52,356 bases of DNA from Anaerocolumna sp. (GCA_029256725.1 JAQSXJ010000018.1:1-52356); one strand, 5' to 3'. Counted from the first letter of the stretch, positions 16,953 through 25,072 are shown. The notes: generated by a model from the sequence alone, not told the origin. Made by a program: numbers and translations.

Positions 16953-16988
16953 TCTGTCCTGACAGAGAAGATAAGTCAGGAAAGGAAG
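16953..16988 (+). promoter_or_regulatory. alternative hairpins at ABC-F ribosome binding site
   Basis: TCTGTC(16953-16958)/GACAGA(16961-16966) and CCTGAC(16958-16963)/GTCAGG(16975-16980) share bases and cannot form together. The second one ends in the AGG of the AGGAAAGGAAG Shine-Dalgarno region. Stalling on the leader peptide could decide which forms. This is inferred from sequence only. Confidence 0.45.
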
Positions 16989-16995
16989 AAAAAAT

Positions 16996-18540
16996 ATGGC
17001 ACAAATTATTATAAATGATATGAGTTTTAGTTATAAGACCTTTTATGAACCGGTCTTTAACAATGTGACAGTAAATCTGGATACGGACTGGAAGTTAGGA
17101 CTGATCGGAAGAAACGGAAGAGGGAAAACCACCCTCTTAAAGCTGCTTCATGGAGAGTTAAAGCCAGATAAAGGAAAGATACAGCTGGAATCGAAAACAG
17201 AACTTTTTCCCTATGAAAGGGAAGTAAATTACCCTCTGGCAATAGACGTAATAAAAGAGTATATTGGAAATTTAAGGACACTGGAAGACAATCTTACGGA
17301 TATGGAAGCGTTGCAGCAATACCTGGATCTGGACGGTTTTGAAATGGATAGCCGGATACGCAAGGAGATATATCGGATGAAGCTTTCAGAGGAACTGTTA
17401 GACAGGGAATTCTCCTTACTATCCTACGGAGAGCGGACAAAGCTTCTGCTTATAGCACTATTTCTTCGAAAGGACACTTTTTTATTGCTGGATGAGCCTA
17501 CGAATCATCTGGATATTAAGGGAAAGAGAGAAGTAGCGGAGTATTTAAGGCAGAAGAAAGGATTTCTGGTAGTTTCTCATGATAGAGAATTTCTTGATTC
17601 GGTGATAGATCATGTAATGGCTATTAACAAAGCAGATATTATTGTAGAGAAGGGTAATTTTACGACCTGGAAACAGAACAAGGATCTAAAGGATGAATAT
17701 GAGGCACGCACCGGAGAACGGCTGGCCAGAGAAGTACGCCAGCTGGAAAGACGTGCGAAAGAGAGCCGTTTATGGGCAGGGGTAGCCAATACCCAGAAGT
17801 ATGCCTTTGCCACCCATTCCAGAACGAATGGTGCCAAGTCCTACATGGGGCAGGCAAAGCGCTCCGAGGAGCAGATAAGGGATAAGATAGACGAAAAGAA
17901 ATCTCTGTTACAGAACTTTGAAACCGTTGGTGATTTGAATTTTGAGCAGCTGGAAACAGAAGCTACCTGGCTGATCAAGGGGAAGGATATCATGTTTTCT
18001 TATGATAACAGAGAATTGTTCTTTGGACTGTCTTTTATCATAAAGACAGGAGATCGGATCTGGATTCAGGGAGAAAACGGCACCGGAAAATCCACCCTTC
18101 TTAAGATAATTTCCGGCGGACTTAAAACCAGAGGAATCCAGCGAGCAGAGGATCTGCAGATTACGGAATCTCTCCAGGAACCCTTGTGGAAGGAAGGATA
18201 TCTAAAGCAGCATTTAGCAGAGGAAACAGGGGAAGATGAGATGCGAGTGGCACTCTTTACAGATTTATGCCGGCTGTTCGAACTTCCTGAATCGCTGTTT
18301 GAACGTCCCTTGGAGACCTTTAGCAGAGGAGAGTTAAAGAAGATTGAAGTTGCAAGGGCTTTGTCTCTGGGAAATCATCTGATTCTCTTTGATGAACCTC
18401 TCAATTATATGGATATTTACTTTAGAGAACAGCTTGAGAAGGCGATTCTTGCATTAGAACCCACGCTGGTATTCGTAGAGCATGATGAGTGGTTCGGAGA
18501 AAGGGTATCTACCAAGGTGATTACCTTAGGGCGTGTCTGA
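16996..18540 (+). CDS. Lsa-type ABC-F ribosomal protection protein
   Basis: A 514-aa protein with two ABC domains and no membrane segment. Domain 1: Walker A GRNGRGKT, signature LSYGERTK, Walker B FLLLDEPTNHLD, H-loop VVSHDREF. A linker with the charged helical hairpin (about residues 215-310) is the ribosome-reaching arm. Domain 2: GENGTGKS, FSRGELKK, LILFDEPLNY, VEHDEWF. The opening (DTDWKLGLIGRNGRGKTTLL) and the second-domain DEPLNY are characteristic of Lsa/Vga-group proteins, which displace lincosamides, pleuromutilins and streptogramin A from the ribosome. The spectrum here is a prediction. The last residues (GRV) and the stop codon come from MITE copy B. Confidence 0.9.
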   Translation: MAQIIINDMSFSYKTFYEPVFNNVTVNLDTDWKLGLIGRNGRGKTTLLKLLHGELKPDKGKIQLESKTELFPYEREVNYPLAIDVIKEYIGNLRTLEDNLTDMEALQQYLDLDGFEMDSRIRKEIYRMKLSEELLDREFSLLSYGERTKLLLIALFLRKDTFLLLDEPTNHLDIKGKREVAEYLRQKKGFLVVSHDREFLDSVIDHVMAINKADIIVEKGNFTTWKQNKDLKDEYEARTGERLAREVRQLERRAKESRLWAGVANTQKYAFATHSRTNGAKSYMGQAKRSEEQIRDKIDEKKSLLQNFETVGDLNFEQLETEATWLIKGKDIMFSYDNRELFFGLSFIIKTGDRIWIQGENGTGKSTLLKIISGGLKTRGIQRAEDLQITESLQEPLWKEGYLKQHLAEETGEDEMRVALFTDLCRLFELPESLFERPLETFSRGELKKIEVARALSLGNHLILFDEPLNYMDIYFREQLEKAILALEPTLVFVEHDEWFGERVSTKVITLGRV

Positions 18541-18758
18541 AAACTCATTACACCGTTCTGAATACTCCACTTTGCGTTATTTTGCGTTGCAATTTAAGGA
18601 ACGTAACACCACTACGTCCTTAAAATTGCACCTTGCTGTTTTTCACAAGTTGCTGTTTTTCGCGAATTGCTGTTTTTCGCAAATTGCTGGTTTTCGCAAA
18701 TTGCCTCCCACAAAGTGGAACATCCAGCCCGGCACAAGCAGTTTTCAGACACACCCTA
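18527..18758. mobile_element. MITE copy B, best preserved, ending the ABC-F gene
   Basis: A 232-bp element bounded by TAGGGCGTGTCTGAAAACT and its near-perfect inverse AGTTTTCAGACACACCCTA (one mismatch). Internal nested palindromes (CCACTTTG/CAAAGTGG; GCAATTTAAGGA/TCCTTAAAATTGC) would fold the whole element into a hairpin. The flanking TA suggests a TA target duplication as in IS630/Tc1-type elements. No ORF. The left end overlaps the ABC-F 3' end and supplies its TGA. It contains four 17-bp tandem repeats at 18633-18700. Confidence 0.8.
18633..18700. repeat. four 17-bp tandem repeats inside MITE copy B
   Basis: TTGCTGTTTTTCACAAG and three close variants at 18633, 18650, 18667 and 18684. Absent from copies A and C, so expanded after insertion. 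Confidence 0.85.
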
Positions 18759-18832
18759 GGCAGATGAAATGCTTGTGGAATAGATTGATTAGTTGGCAAG
18801 CTTATAAAACCAGCGTATGGTTCGTAGTTATA

Positions 18833-18871
18833 GGATACAGGGAATCTGGCATTGTCAGACTCCTTGTATCC
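18833..18871. terminator. hairpin downstream of MITE B
   Basis: GGATACAGGGAATCTG pairs imperfectly with CAGACTCCTTGTATCC (18833-18871). It could be the displaced original ABC-F terminator or a separate palindrome; no T run follows. Confidence 0.35.
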
Positions 18872-19014
18872 CATACTATACCTTGAGGTGGAAGGCTCAG
18901 TCAGTATAAAATGTACTATGTCTTACCAAGAAGAAAGGATAGTTACAGCAAACGAAACCGAAGGATATACTATTTGAATTAATCTTAATAGATTGGATTA
19001 AGTCAGAATATATC

Positions 19015-19043
19015 TTGACATTAGTTTGATATAAAACTATAAT
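19015..19043 (+). promoter_or_regulatory. consensus promoter with MarR operator, leaderless start
   Basis: TTGACA at 19015-19020, 17-base spacer, TATAAT at 19038-19043: a perfect consensus pair. The palindrome AGTTTGATATAAAACT (19023-19038) fills the spacer. The MarR ATG at 19050 lies only 7 bases after the -10, so the mRNA would start at or beside the start codon. Confidence 0.75.
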
Positions 19044-19049
19044 GCAAAT

Positions 19050-19475
19050 ATGAATGAAAGAGAAATAATATCATTAATTTCAAAAGTGCGGGAAAATGCA
19101 AATAGTTTTATAATTGCCCAAATGGAAGCCTGGGGAATAAAAGGTCTTGTTACTTCCCATGGGGATATTCTTTGTGAGTTGTTTGAGAATGGTAAGTTAT
19201 CCATGAAGGATCTAACTGAGAAAATTGGCAGAGATAAGTCAACAGTAACCGTTCTTGTAGATAAGCTGCTGAAACATGGTTATGTTGATAAAGCAAGGGA
19301 TGACGAGGATAATCGCATAGTCTTTGTGACATTAACCAAAAAAGGGGATGAACTCCGGCCCATGTTTGAAACCATTTCAAAAGAATTAATAGCTACTGCC
19401 TATAAAGAGATATCTCAGGAGGAGAAGGAAAGGCTAATTGAAACTCTTAAAAAAATAAAAAACAATTTTAATTAA
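19050..19475 (+). CDS. MarR-family transcriptional regulator
   Basis: A 141-aa protein with the MarR winged helix: KLSMKDLTEKIGRDKSTVTV for the HTH, then LLKHGYVDKARDDEDNRIVF for the wing (D-x-R-D-x-x-D-x-R-x pattern). The N-terminal dimerisation helix is complete, so the start at 19050 looks right although no RBS precedes it; the mRNA is probably leaderless. A near-identical operator lies in its own promoter and again before the downstream hydrolase, suggesting autoregulation plus control of that gene. Confidence 0.9.
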   Translation: MNEREIISLISKVRENANSFIIAQMEAWGIKGLVTSHGDILCELFENGKLSMKDLTEKIGRDKSTVTVLVDKLLKHGYVDKARDDEDNRIVFVTLTKKGDELRPMFETISKELIATAYKEISQEEKERLIETLKKIKNNFN

Positions 19476-19490
19476 TTTTTTAGTGAAAAG

Positions 19491-19506
19491 GTTTGATATA
19501 AAACTA
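19491..19506 (+). promoter_or_regulatory. second MarR box upstream of the alpha/beta hydrolase
   Basis: GTTTGATATAAAACTA is identical over 16 bases to 19024-19039 in the MarR promoter. It lies 129 bases before the hydrolase start. Probable operator for the adjacent MarR protein. Confidence 0.6.
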
Positions 19507-19634
19507 ATTTGGAAAAATGATAATCTTGAAATTTAATACTTCTGTTTACTGTTACTGAGTTAACAGGGTAGGAAAGTACTGTTAAATTAGCCATTTCAAT
19601 ATAATTAGTCAAATTTAGAAGGGGAGAAATTAAT

Positions 19635-20492
19635 ATGAAGACAATTAAGATTTACAGAAAAGTAGCCAAGCTAAAGAAAATTGATATGTTTTACTTCGAT
19701 ACCCAGAATCACGAAAAGACTATATTATGTCTGCATGGAATGTATGGAAGAGCTGAGACCTGGGTTGACTTTATTAACCGTTATGGAAAGGAATACCGAA
19801 TTATCGCCCCAGACCAAAGAGGACATGGTCTAAGCAGCAAACCGATTGCAAGATATACAGCAGAAGAAATGGCTGAAGATATTATAGAGCTGCTTGATTA
19901 CCTTAAGATTGCTTCAGTGATACTGGTGGGGCATTCAATGGGAGGAGGAACCGCCGGATATTTAGGTGCTGTATATCCTGATTATATTGATGCCCTGGCA
20001 ATACTTGATATGTCTGCCAACGGACCGGAAAGGCGAAGTACTCTGCCTTTGGAGCAGCTGCCGACAGAGGCTCCTTTTACAAAAGGCTGGCCCATGCCCT
20101 TTAAAAGTCTGCAGGAAGCGAAAAACTATATCAGGCAGGCAGCAGGTTCTGAGCTGGAATATCATTATTTCATGAACAGCCTGACGGAAACAGTGGAAGG
20201 TTACTGCATGATGTTCAGTTCACAGGCCATGGCAGCGTATCGAACCTATTATACGAACTGGTATCATCTGCTGCCAAAGATTAAGTGTCTGGTGCTGCTA
20301 ATCAGAGCAAAAGGAAGCGATGCAGTTTCCGATGAAGACTTTGACAAGATGCAATCCTTAATTTCTTATTGTTTAGCTTATGAAATGAAAAATCCGGATC
20401 ATAATGTGCATATAGCTGATAAGGAGGAGTTTTATAAATACTTTGATTTGTTTTTAGAAGAATATAAAAGTCGCTTCATTGGTGTGAGCTAG
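19635..20492 (+). CDS. alpha/beta hydrolase
   Basis: A 285-aa alpha/beta-hydrolase. LHGMYGRAETWVDF is the HG oxyanion region, PDQRGHGLSSKP the conserved strand-turn, and GHSMGG the nucleophile elbow with the catalytic serine. Histidine in NPDHNVHIADKEEF near the C-terminus can complete the triad. The substrate is unknown. The upstream MarR gene and the shared operator suggest induction by a small molecule, perhaps the substrate. RBS AAGGGGAG. Confidence 0.88.
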   Translation: MKTIKIYRKVAKLKKIDMFYFDTQNHEKTILCLHGMYGRAETWVDFINRYGKEYRIIAPDQRGHGLSSKPIARYTAEEMAEDIIELLDYLKIASVILVGHSMGGGTAGYLGAVYPDYIDALAILDMSANGPERRSTLPLEQLPTEAPFTKGWPMPFKSLQEAKNYIRQAAGSELEYHYFMNSLTETVEGYCMMFSSQAMAAYRTYYTNWYHLLPKIKCLVLLIRAKGSDAVSDEDFDKMQSLISYCLAYEMKNPDHNVHIADKEEFYKYFDLFLEEYKSRFIGVS

Positions 20493-20516
20493 ATCTCTTT
20501 TGTGTTTCGAATTCCT

Positions 20517-20594
20517 TAAGGCGCCGGGCACAATTAATGTTCCTCTTTGCCGGTTTTGAACGCCTACTTTGCGGTATTGTGATGCAATGCAACT
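20517..20594. mobile_element. MITE fragment E (decayed)
   Basis: GCGCCGGGCACAA and GAACGCCTACTTTGCGGTAT followed by TGTGATGCAATGCAA resemble inner blocks of copies A-C. The ends are lost. It abuts the 3' end of the small dinB partner gene. Confidence 0.4.
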
Positions 20595-20846
20595 TTATGA
20601 CAGAAGGAGCCAGCGGTGGTTCTGCACATTAAAAGACAGTGTCAATGGTTGTTTTGAATCGCCGGAGCGTATATAACAGTCAAAAACCAGATGGTACAGT
20701 CCGGCATACCGTTCTTCTTTTGACAGAGAGATATCCTCAATTTTGTAAGTTATCAGAGCATGCTTCGCATCCTCCAGACGTACATAGGTGGGTGTGACCT
20801 TCCCAACAGAATCAAATACAGCAATAACATCAACGGGCATATTCAT
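20595..20846 (-). CDS. small protein translationally coupled to Y-family polymerase
   Basis: An 83-aa protein (MNMPVDVIAVFDSVGKVTPT...) whose ATG overlaps the end of the polymerase gene by four bases (ATGA), implying translational coupling. It is beta-rich with a YVRLEDAKHALITYKIED segment. I do not recognise a named family. By position it is analogous to the small YolD/YqjX-type partners of Gram-positive Y-family polymerases, and it should share SOS control through the two boxes upstream. Confidence 0.7.
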   Translation of the reverse strand: MNMPVDVIAVFDSVGKVTPTYVRLEDAKHALITYKIEDISLSKEERYAGLYHLVFDCYIRSGDSKQPLTLSFNVQNHRWLLLS

Positions 20847-22108
20847 TCTACATTCACTTCCTCATAATTAACTGATAATTTCTCTCTCGCCACTCCGCCA
20901 GACATATGATAGACCGGATTGTTTAAAAAGACCGCCCGCATAATAGCGTCACTGCCGTATTTATCTCTGATCCCGTCTACGGCCTGCTCCAGTCTTTTGT
21001 GCTTCTCCCAAGTATGCAGGTTATAGAAGGTCAGTTGATCGATGCCGTCATCGGGCTTTGCATGACTGGTGTGGATGCCAAGTTTCCTTACCGGCAGACC
21101 ATTCCACAGCTCTGTAAAAAGTCTGTTGGCAGCAGTAAAAATCTCACCGGTCTCATTGGAGGCGGAAAAGAGAGTCTGCTGATGGGAAACATAGGTGAAG
21201 TTATAGTAGGTAATAGATACAGCTACTACCTGAATCTTGACAGAGTCTTTACGCAGCCTGGTACCCACGGTCTCGCTGAGGGAGAGGAGAATCAGCCGGG
21301 CTGCTGAAGGATCGTTTATATCATAGGGAATGGTAGTGGAATTACCGTAACCCTTATTAGCAGGAGGTATATCAATTACTCTTGAAGGATCCATTCCATT
21401 GGCAAAAAGATAGAGAATCTCCCCATGCTTCTTAAGATGAGAACGCAGAATGGAAATATCCGTGGCAGCAAGCTCGCCAATGGTCTTAATACCTAAGGAA
21501 AACAGCTTGGCAGCGGTTGCTCTGCCTACAAAGAACAGCTCCGAAACGGGTAAAGGCCACATCTTCGCCGGAATTTCTGCGGGGAAGAGCGTATGGACCA
21601 GATTAGGCTTCTTAAAATCACCCGCCATCTTGGCAAGAAGCTTGTTACTGGATACACCAACATTAACCGTAAATCCAAGCTCCTTGTGTATAGTATCTTT
21701 TATAAGAGCGGCTACTGCGACGGGAGGACCGTATAGACCGGAAGTGCCGGTCATATCACAGTAGGCTTCATCTACAGAGAATGCTTCTACAGAGGGAGCA
21801 AAGCTTCTAAGAATATCAAAAAAAGCAGAAGAACATTCATCATAGAGGTTGTAATGAGGCGGGACTACTTTCAAATCAGGACATTTCCTTAAAGCTTCCT
21901 GAAGAGTCTCACCGGTTTTAATACCATACTTTTTGGCAGGAATGGACTTGGCAAGAATGATGCCGCTTCGTTTCTTAACATCGCCTCCTACAGCAGAAGG
22001 GATCTCTCTTAAATCTATTGTACCGTTTAGATGCTTTAACCGGTGTACCGCTTCCCAGCTTAAAAAAGCAGAATTAACATCCACATGAAAAATTATTGAA
22101 TCAAACAT
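20843..22108 (-). CDS. dinB: Y-family DNA polymerase (DinB/UmuC type)
   Basis: A 421-aa error-prone polymerase. The first catalytic aspartate is in IIFHVDVNSAFLSWEAV, and SVDEAYCDMT supplies the catalytic D-E pair in the palm. NVGVSSNKLLAKMAGDFKKP is the fingers/palm motif, followed by a helix-hairpin-helix thumb (FFVGRATAAKLFSLGIKTIG) and a little-finger domain. QLTFYNL near the C-terminus occupies the place of the beta-clamp-binding motif. It would perform translesion synthesis during DNA damage. Two DinR/LexA boxes in the promoter, one overlapping the start codon, indicate SOS induction. Confidence 0.92.
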   Translation of the reverse strand: MFDSIIFHVDVNSAFLSWEAVHRLKHLNGTIDLREIPSAVGGDVKKRSGIILAKSIPAKKYGIKTGETLQEALRKCPDLKVVPPHYNLYDECSSAFFDILRSFAPSVEAFSVDEAYCDMTGTSGLYGPPVAVAALIKDTIHKELGFTVNVGVSSNKLLAKMAGDFKKPNLVHTLFPAEIPAKMWPLPVSELFFVGRATAAKLFSLGIKTIGELAATDISILRSHLKKHGEILYLFANGMDPSRVIDIPPANKGYGNSTTIPYDINDPSAARLILLSLSETVGTRLRKDSVKIQVVAVSITYYNFTYVSHQQTLFSASNETGEIFTAANRLFTELWNGLPVRKLGIHTSHAKPDDGIDQLTFYNLHTWEKHKRLEQAVDGIRDKYGSDAIMRAVFLNNPVYHMSGGVAREKLSVNYEEVNVE

Positions 22109-22149
22109 ATGTTCTCCTCCTTGAAAAGGATTATACCAAACATTTGTTC
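22103..22149 (-). promoter_or_regulatory. two LexA (DinR) boxes controlling dinB
   Basis: On the minus strand, GAACATATGTTT (22103-22114) and GAACAAATGTTT (22138-22149) match the Gram-positive LexA consensus CGAACATATGTTCG. They are spaced 35 bases apart. The first overlaps the dinB start codon (22106-22108). Confidence 0.75.
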
Positions 22150-22307
22150 TGGTGTAAATAGGGAATTAATGGTAAACTATAAATAACTATATATAATTAT
22201 GAATTTTTAAAATATGTATATAATTTGACTATAAGGAAGGGTTTTGTTACACTTAAAATCAGTAACAGTCTGACATATGGTTTAAGCACAGAAAGGCGGA
22301 AACATTC

Positions 22308-23066
22308 ATGGATTTCAGACCGGTAAATTTCAGGGACCTTGGAGGATTAAAAGGAATCGGAGGCAGGAAAATACGTCCCTGCAGGCTGCTCCGCTCAGGA
22401 GAACTGGTGAGGCTACCTAAAGAAGATAAAGAAATACTTACAAAGGAATATCAATTGCGCACCATAGTAGATTTAAGAGGTGAAAAAGAATGTACGGAGA
22501 GTCCCGATGACACGATTCCGGGTACAGTCTATCATAATATTGACGTTATAAAGGCAATACATGAGGCAGGCGCAGATATGGGAAGTTTTGAGACAATACC
22601 GGATATAGGCACCGTGGACTTCTATATGCGTGGTCTTTATGAACAGATGATACAGAATACAGAGGCTGTATACAGCTACCGAAAACTGATAGACCTGCTG
22701 CTATTACAGAAGGAAGGGGCTTTGCTGTTTCACTGTTTTGCGGGAAAGGATAGAACCGGACTGGCAGCTGCAATTATCTTAACCATTCTTGGAGTTGCAA
22801 AAGAAGATATATCTTTGGACTATCTAAAGACCAATGAACAGCGAAAAGAAGAGAACAATTTTCTTCTAGGTAAATTAAAAGAGAAGGGTTTTTCAGAGGA
22901 GAGATGTAAAATAGCAGAAACGGCACTTACGGTTAAAGCAGAATATCTGGAAGCTGCTTATCTTGAAGCTGAGAAACATTACGGTTCTTTTTCTGAGTTT
23001 ATCCGTGAGGCATTAAAGGTGACAAAAGAGGAAGAACAGGAACTTATAGATATGTATTTATACTAG
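22308..23066 (+). CDS. tyrosine-protein phosphatase (Y_phosphatase3 type)
   Basis: A 252-aa protein of the bacterial tyrosine/lipid phosphatase family. The signature loop HCFAGKDRTG contains the nucleophilic cysteine and arginine (Cx5R). The N-terminal NFRDLGGLKG and RSGELVRL segments are standard for this family. The substrate may be phosphotyrosine protein or a phosphoinositide; not decidable. It has its own promoter region, an RBS (AAAGGCGG) and a GC-rich hairpin after the stop. Confidence 0.88.
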   Translation: MDFRPVNFRDLGGLKGIGGRKIRPCRLLRSGELVRLPKEDKEILTKEYQLRTIVDLRGEKECTESPDDTIPGTVYHNIDVIKAIHEAGADMGSFETIPDIGTVDFYMRGLYEQMIQNTEAVYSYRKLIDLLLLQKEGALLFHCFAGKDRTGLAAAIILTILGVAKEDISLDYLKTNEQRKEENNFLLGKLKEKGFSEERCKIAETALTVKAEYLEAAYLEAEKHYGSFSEFIREALKVTKEEEQELIDMYLY

Positions 23067-23102
23067 AGTGTACTGTAAATTTGTACAGATACAAAGAGGA
23101 GG

Positions 23103-23125
23103 GGCCGGCAGAAATTCTGCCGGCC
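23103..23125 (+). terminator. GC-rich hairpin after phosphatase gene
   Basis: GGCCGGCAGAA and its complement TTCTGCCGGCC (23103-23125) form a stem of 11 bp. The T-tail is weak. Confidence 0.6.
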
Positions 23126-23819
23126 ATTTATGAAAAAAAGTTTATGTCAACAAGGTTGGGGAGCCTTGATTTACCCGATTTAAAAGATTTTGTTTATGTG
23201 TTTGTTTCTTTAATGTATGATATTATTATAACGTTCACATGTGTATAGAGTTTGAAGGAATATTGAAGATATTGTGAACAATTAAGAAAGATAATATAAA
23301 CTTTGAGAATAAAAAATAAAGTGGGCTATGACTTTTGTCATGGCTTTTTCTATCTTTTGGCACTTAAAGTATAGATATCCAACTGCTATACTGAAGTAAG
23401 TAAGGAAGTAACAAACAGTTAGAGAATAGAGTGAATTATTAAAAGCATAATTCACACCCTGATCTATGGCAGTGCCGCATCTGCTTCCGTGCTTTGCAGT
23501 GCATCTGCTTCCTTGCTTTGTAGTGTAACTGCATACATACTATAGACAATTAATCTGAAATGCTGTCACGTGAAGCTCACAATTCATTGAGATTTGTGCT
23601 GGAGCGCGGGACAGAATGTTGGTTCGTGTGAAATAAAGGGACATTTCACACTTGTTATTTGGGCAGTATCGCAAGGGGGATTGCTATGCATGGGTGTTAG
23701 TGTGGAAAATGCATTATAATTTTAAACGTTCCATTTTAGCAGTATTGCAAGTGAGCAGGCAATATGAAGGGAATGGAGCCTTGCGGGTATAACAGCGACA
23801 GGGGATGGAGGGAAAAGTG
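23126..23819. other. 690-bp gap with hairpins and a 24-bp direct repeat
   Basis: No convincing gene. It contains a terminator-like hairpin (GCTATGAC/GTCATGGC then TTTTT, 23325-23349), GTGAATTAT/ATAATTCAC (23431-23455), two tandem 24-bp copies beginning GCATCTGCTTCC (23477-23524), and GTGTGAAAT/ATTTCACAC (23626-23651). It precedes a degraded ABC transporter/two-component operon and may hold its old control region. Confidence 0.6.
23325..23349 (+). terminator. small intrinsic terminator
   Basis: GCTATGAC-TTTT-GTCATGGC followed by five T. No gene lies directly before it; it may end read-through from the phosphatase gene or a small untranslated transcript. Confidence 0.5.
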
Positions 23820-24590
23820 ATGGATTCTATATTAAAGTTAGAAGGACTGGCGAAGAAATATGACAATAAGCCGGTGGTGGACCATATAAATCTTAATATC
23901 AAAAGAGGCGAGATCTTTGGACTGCTTGGTCCCAACGGAGCCGGTAAGAGTACTACCATGAATATGGTATGCTCCTTGGTAAAGCCTACGGCAGGGCGTA
24001 TCGAATTATTTGGTCTGGATACGAAGACTGATATGAAGAAGGTAAAGCAGAAATTAGGTTACATTCCACAGGAACTGGCGATTCACGGTAATCTAAAAGC
24101 CTGGGAGAATGTCGAACTCTTTACCTCTCTTTATGGCTTAAAAGGGGATAAACTCCGTAAAGCAGTAACGGAATCACTTGAATTTGTAGGGCTTGAGGAT
24201 AAACGTAACGGGTTCGCCAAGACTTTTTCCGGTGGAATGAAGAGAAGGCTGAATATTGCCTGTGCCATCGGACATAAGCCGGAACTGCTTATTTTTGATG
24301 AACCTACGGTTGGAATTGATCCTCAATCCAGAAATTTTATTCTGGAGAAGATCAAATATGTCAACAGCCAGGGAGCGACAGTTATCTACACCAGCCACTA
24401 CATGGAGGAAATTGAGGCTATCTGTACCAGAATAGCAATTATGGATAACGGTAAGATCGTCGCCATCGGAACCAAAGAAGAGCTTGTGGAACTGGTAACT
24501 TCAGATAAAAATTCTCAAATGACCTTAGAGGAGGTATTTCTAACCCTTACCGGCAAAAAGCTGAGAGATTATGCAGAGGGGGAGATGTAA
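23820..24590 (+). CDS. ABC transporter ATP-binding protein
   Basis: About 256 aa. I take ATG 23820 (MDSILKLEGLAKKY) with GGAGGGAAAAG before it. Walker A GPNGAGKST, Q-loop YIPQE, signature FSGGMKRRL, Walker B LLIFDEPTVGID and switch histidine SHYMEE are all present, so the ATPase itself looks functional. It is of the exporter type (ABC-2 partner). The permease that follows is truncated and the kinase is mostly deleted, so the transporter is probably dead in this strain unless another permease serves it. Confidence 0.9.
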   Translation: MDSILKLEGLAKKYDNKPVVDHINLNIKRGEIFGLLGPNGAGKSTTMNMVCSLVKPTAGRIELFGLDTKTDMKKVKQKLGYIPQELAIHGNLKAWENVELFTSLYGLKGDKLRKAVTESLEFVGLEDKRNGFAKTFSGGMKRRLNIACAIGHKPELLIFDEPTVGIDPQSRNFILEKIKYVNSQGATVIYTSHYMEEIEAICTRIAIMDNGKIVAIGTKEELVELVTSDKNSQMTLEEVFLTLTGKKLRDYAEGEM

Positions 24591-24591
24591 C

Positions 24592-24909
24592 ATGCCGTTC
24601 ATTCTGATCAAAAATAATCTGAAACTGATGCTTCGGAGTAAGTGGATCTTAATCCTAATGATCATACTTCCCCTGGTCACGATTGCCTTACTGGCCAATG
24701 CTTTTCGGGAGATGCTTGATTCAGCCTATAAAATGGAAGAATTCAAGGTGGGATATCGGGTAGAAAAAGACAGTGGTTATAAAGAACTTCTAGAACCTTT
24801 TCAGACCGTCTGCAAGGAAAATAGTATCATCCTTCAGGAGTTTCCGGAGGGAGATATTGAGGTTCTGCTTAAGAGTGAGGCAGTACATAGAGATTATTAT
24901 CCTGCATAA
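24592..24909 (+). pseudogene. 5' fragment of ABC-2 type permease
   Basis: The frame starts at ATG 24592, two bases after the ATPase stop, and reads MPFILIKNNLKLMLRSKWIL followed by one membrane helix and an extracytoplasmic segment typical of ABC-2 permeases. It breaks off after about 95 residues at IEVLLKSEAV, then a few unrelated codons and a stop. The remaining membrane helices are missing. A kinase C-terminus follows immediately, so an internal deletion is the simplest explanation. Confidence 0.75.
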
Positions 24910-25072
24910 GGTGATTCGCTGCGGTATCAGGGACAATGGTAACGGCTGCGAATTACTAAAAGAGGGAATGGGAATTCAGGGCATGAAGAACCGGGTACGC
25001 AATGTAAACGGTTATATTGATATCAGCAGCAATGAGGGTTTTTTGATTAATATGATTATTCCGCTTTCATAA
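24900..25072 (+). pseudogene. 3' fragment of NarL-type sensor histidine kinase
   Basis: In a different frame from the permease fragment, the sequence reads IRDNGNGCELLKEGMGIQGM, then KNRVRNVNGYIDISSNEG and ends in IIPLS. This is the ATP-binding end (G1/G2 boxes) of LiaS/DesK-like kinases. The sensor and dimerisation parts are missing. A response regulator follows at 25123, as expected for a two-component operon. Confidence 0.75.

Noticed and set aside
18533..18886. 117-codon ORF across MITE copy B
   Set aside because: Consists mainly of the repeat and its 17-bp units; no RBS.
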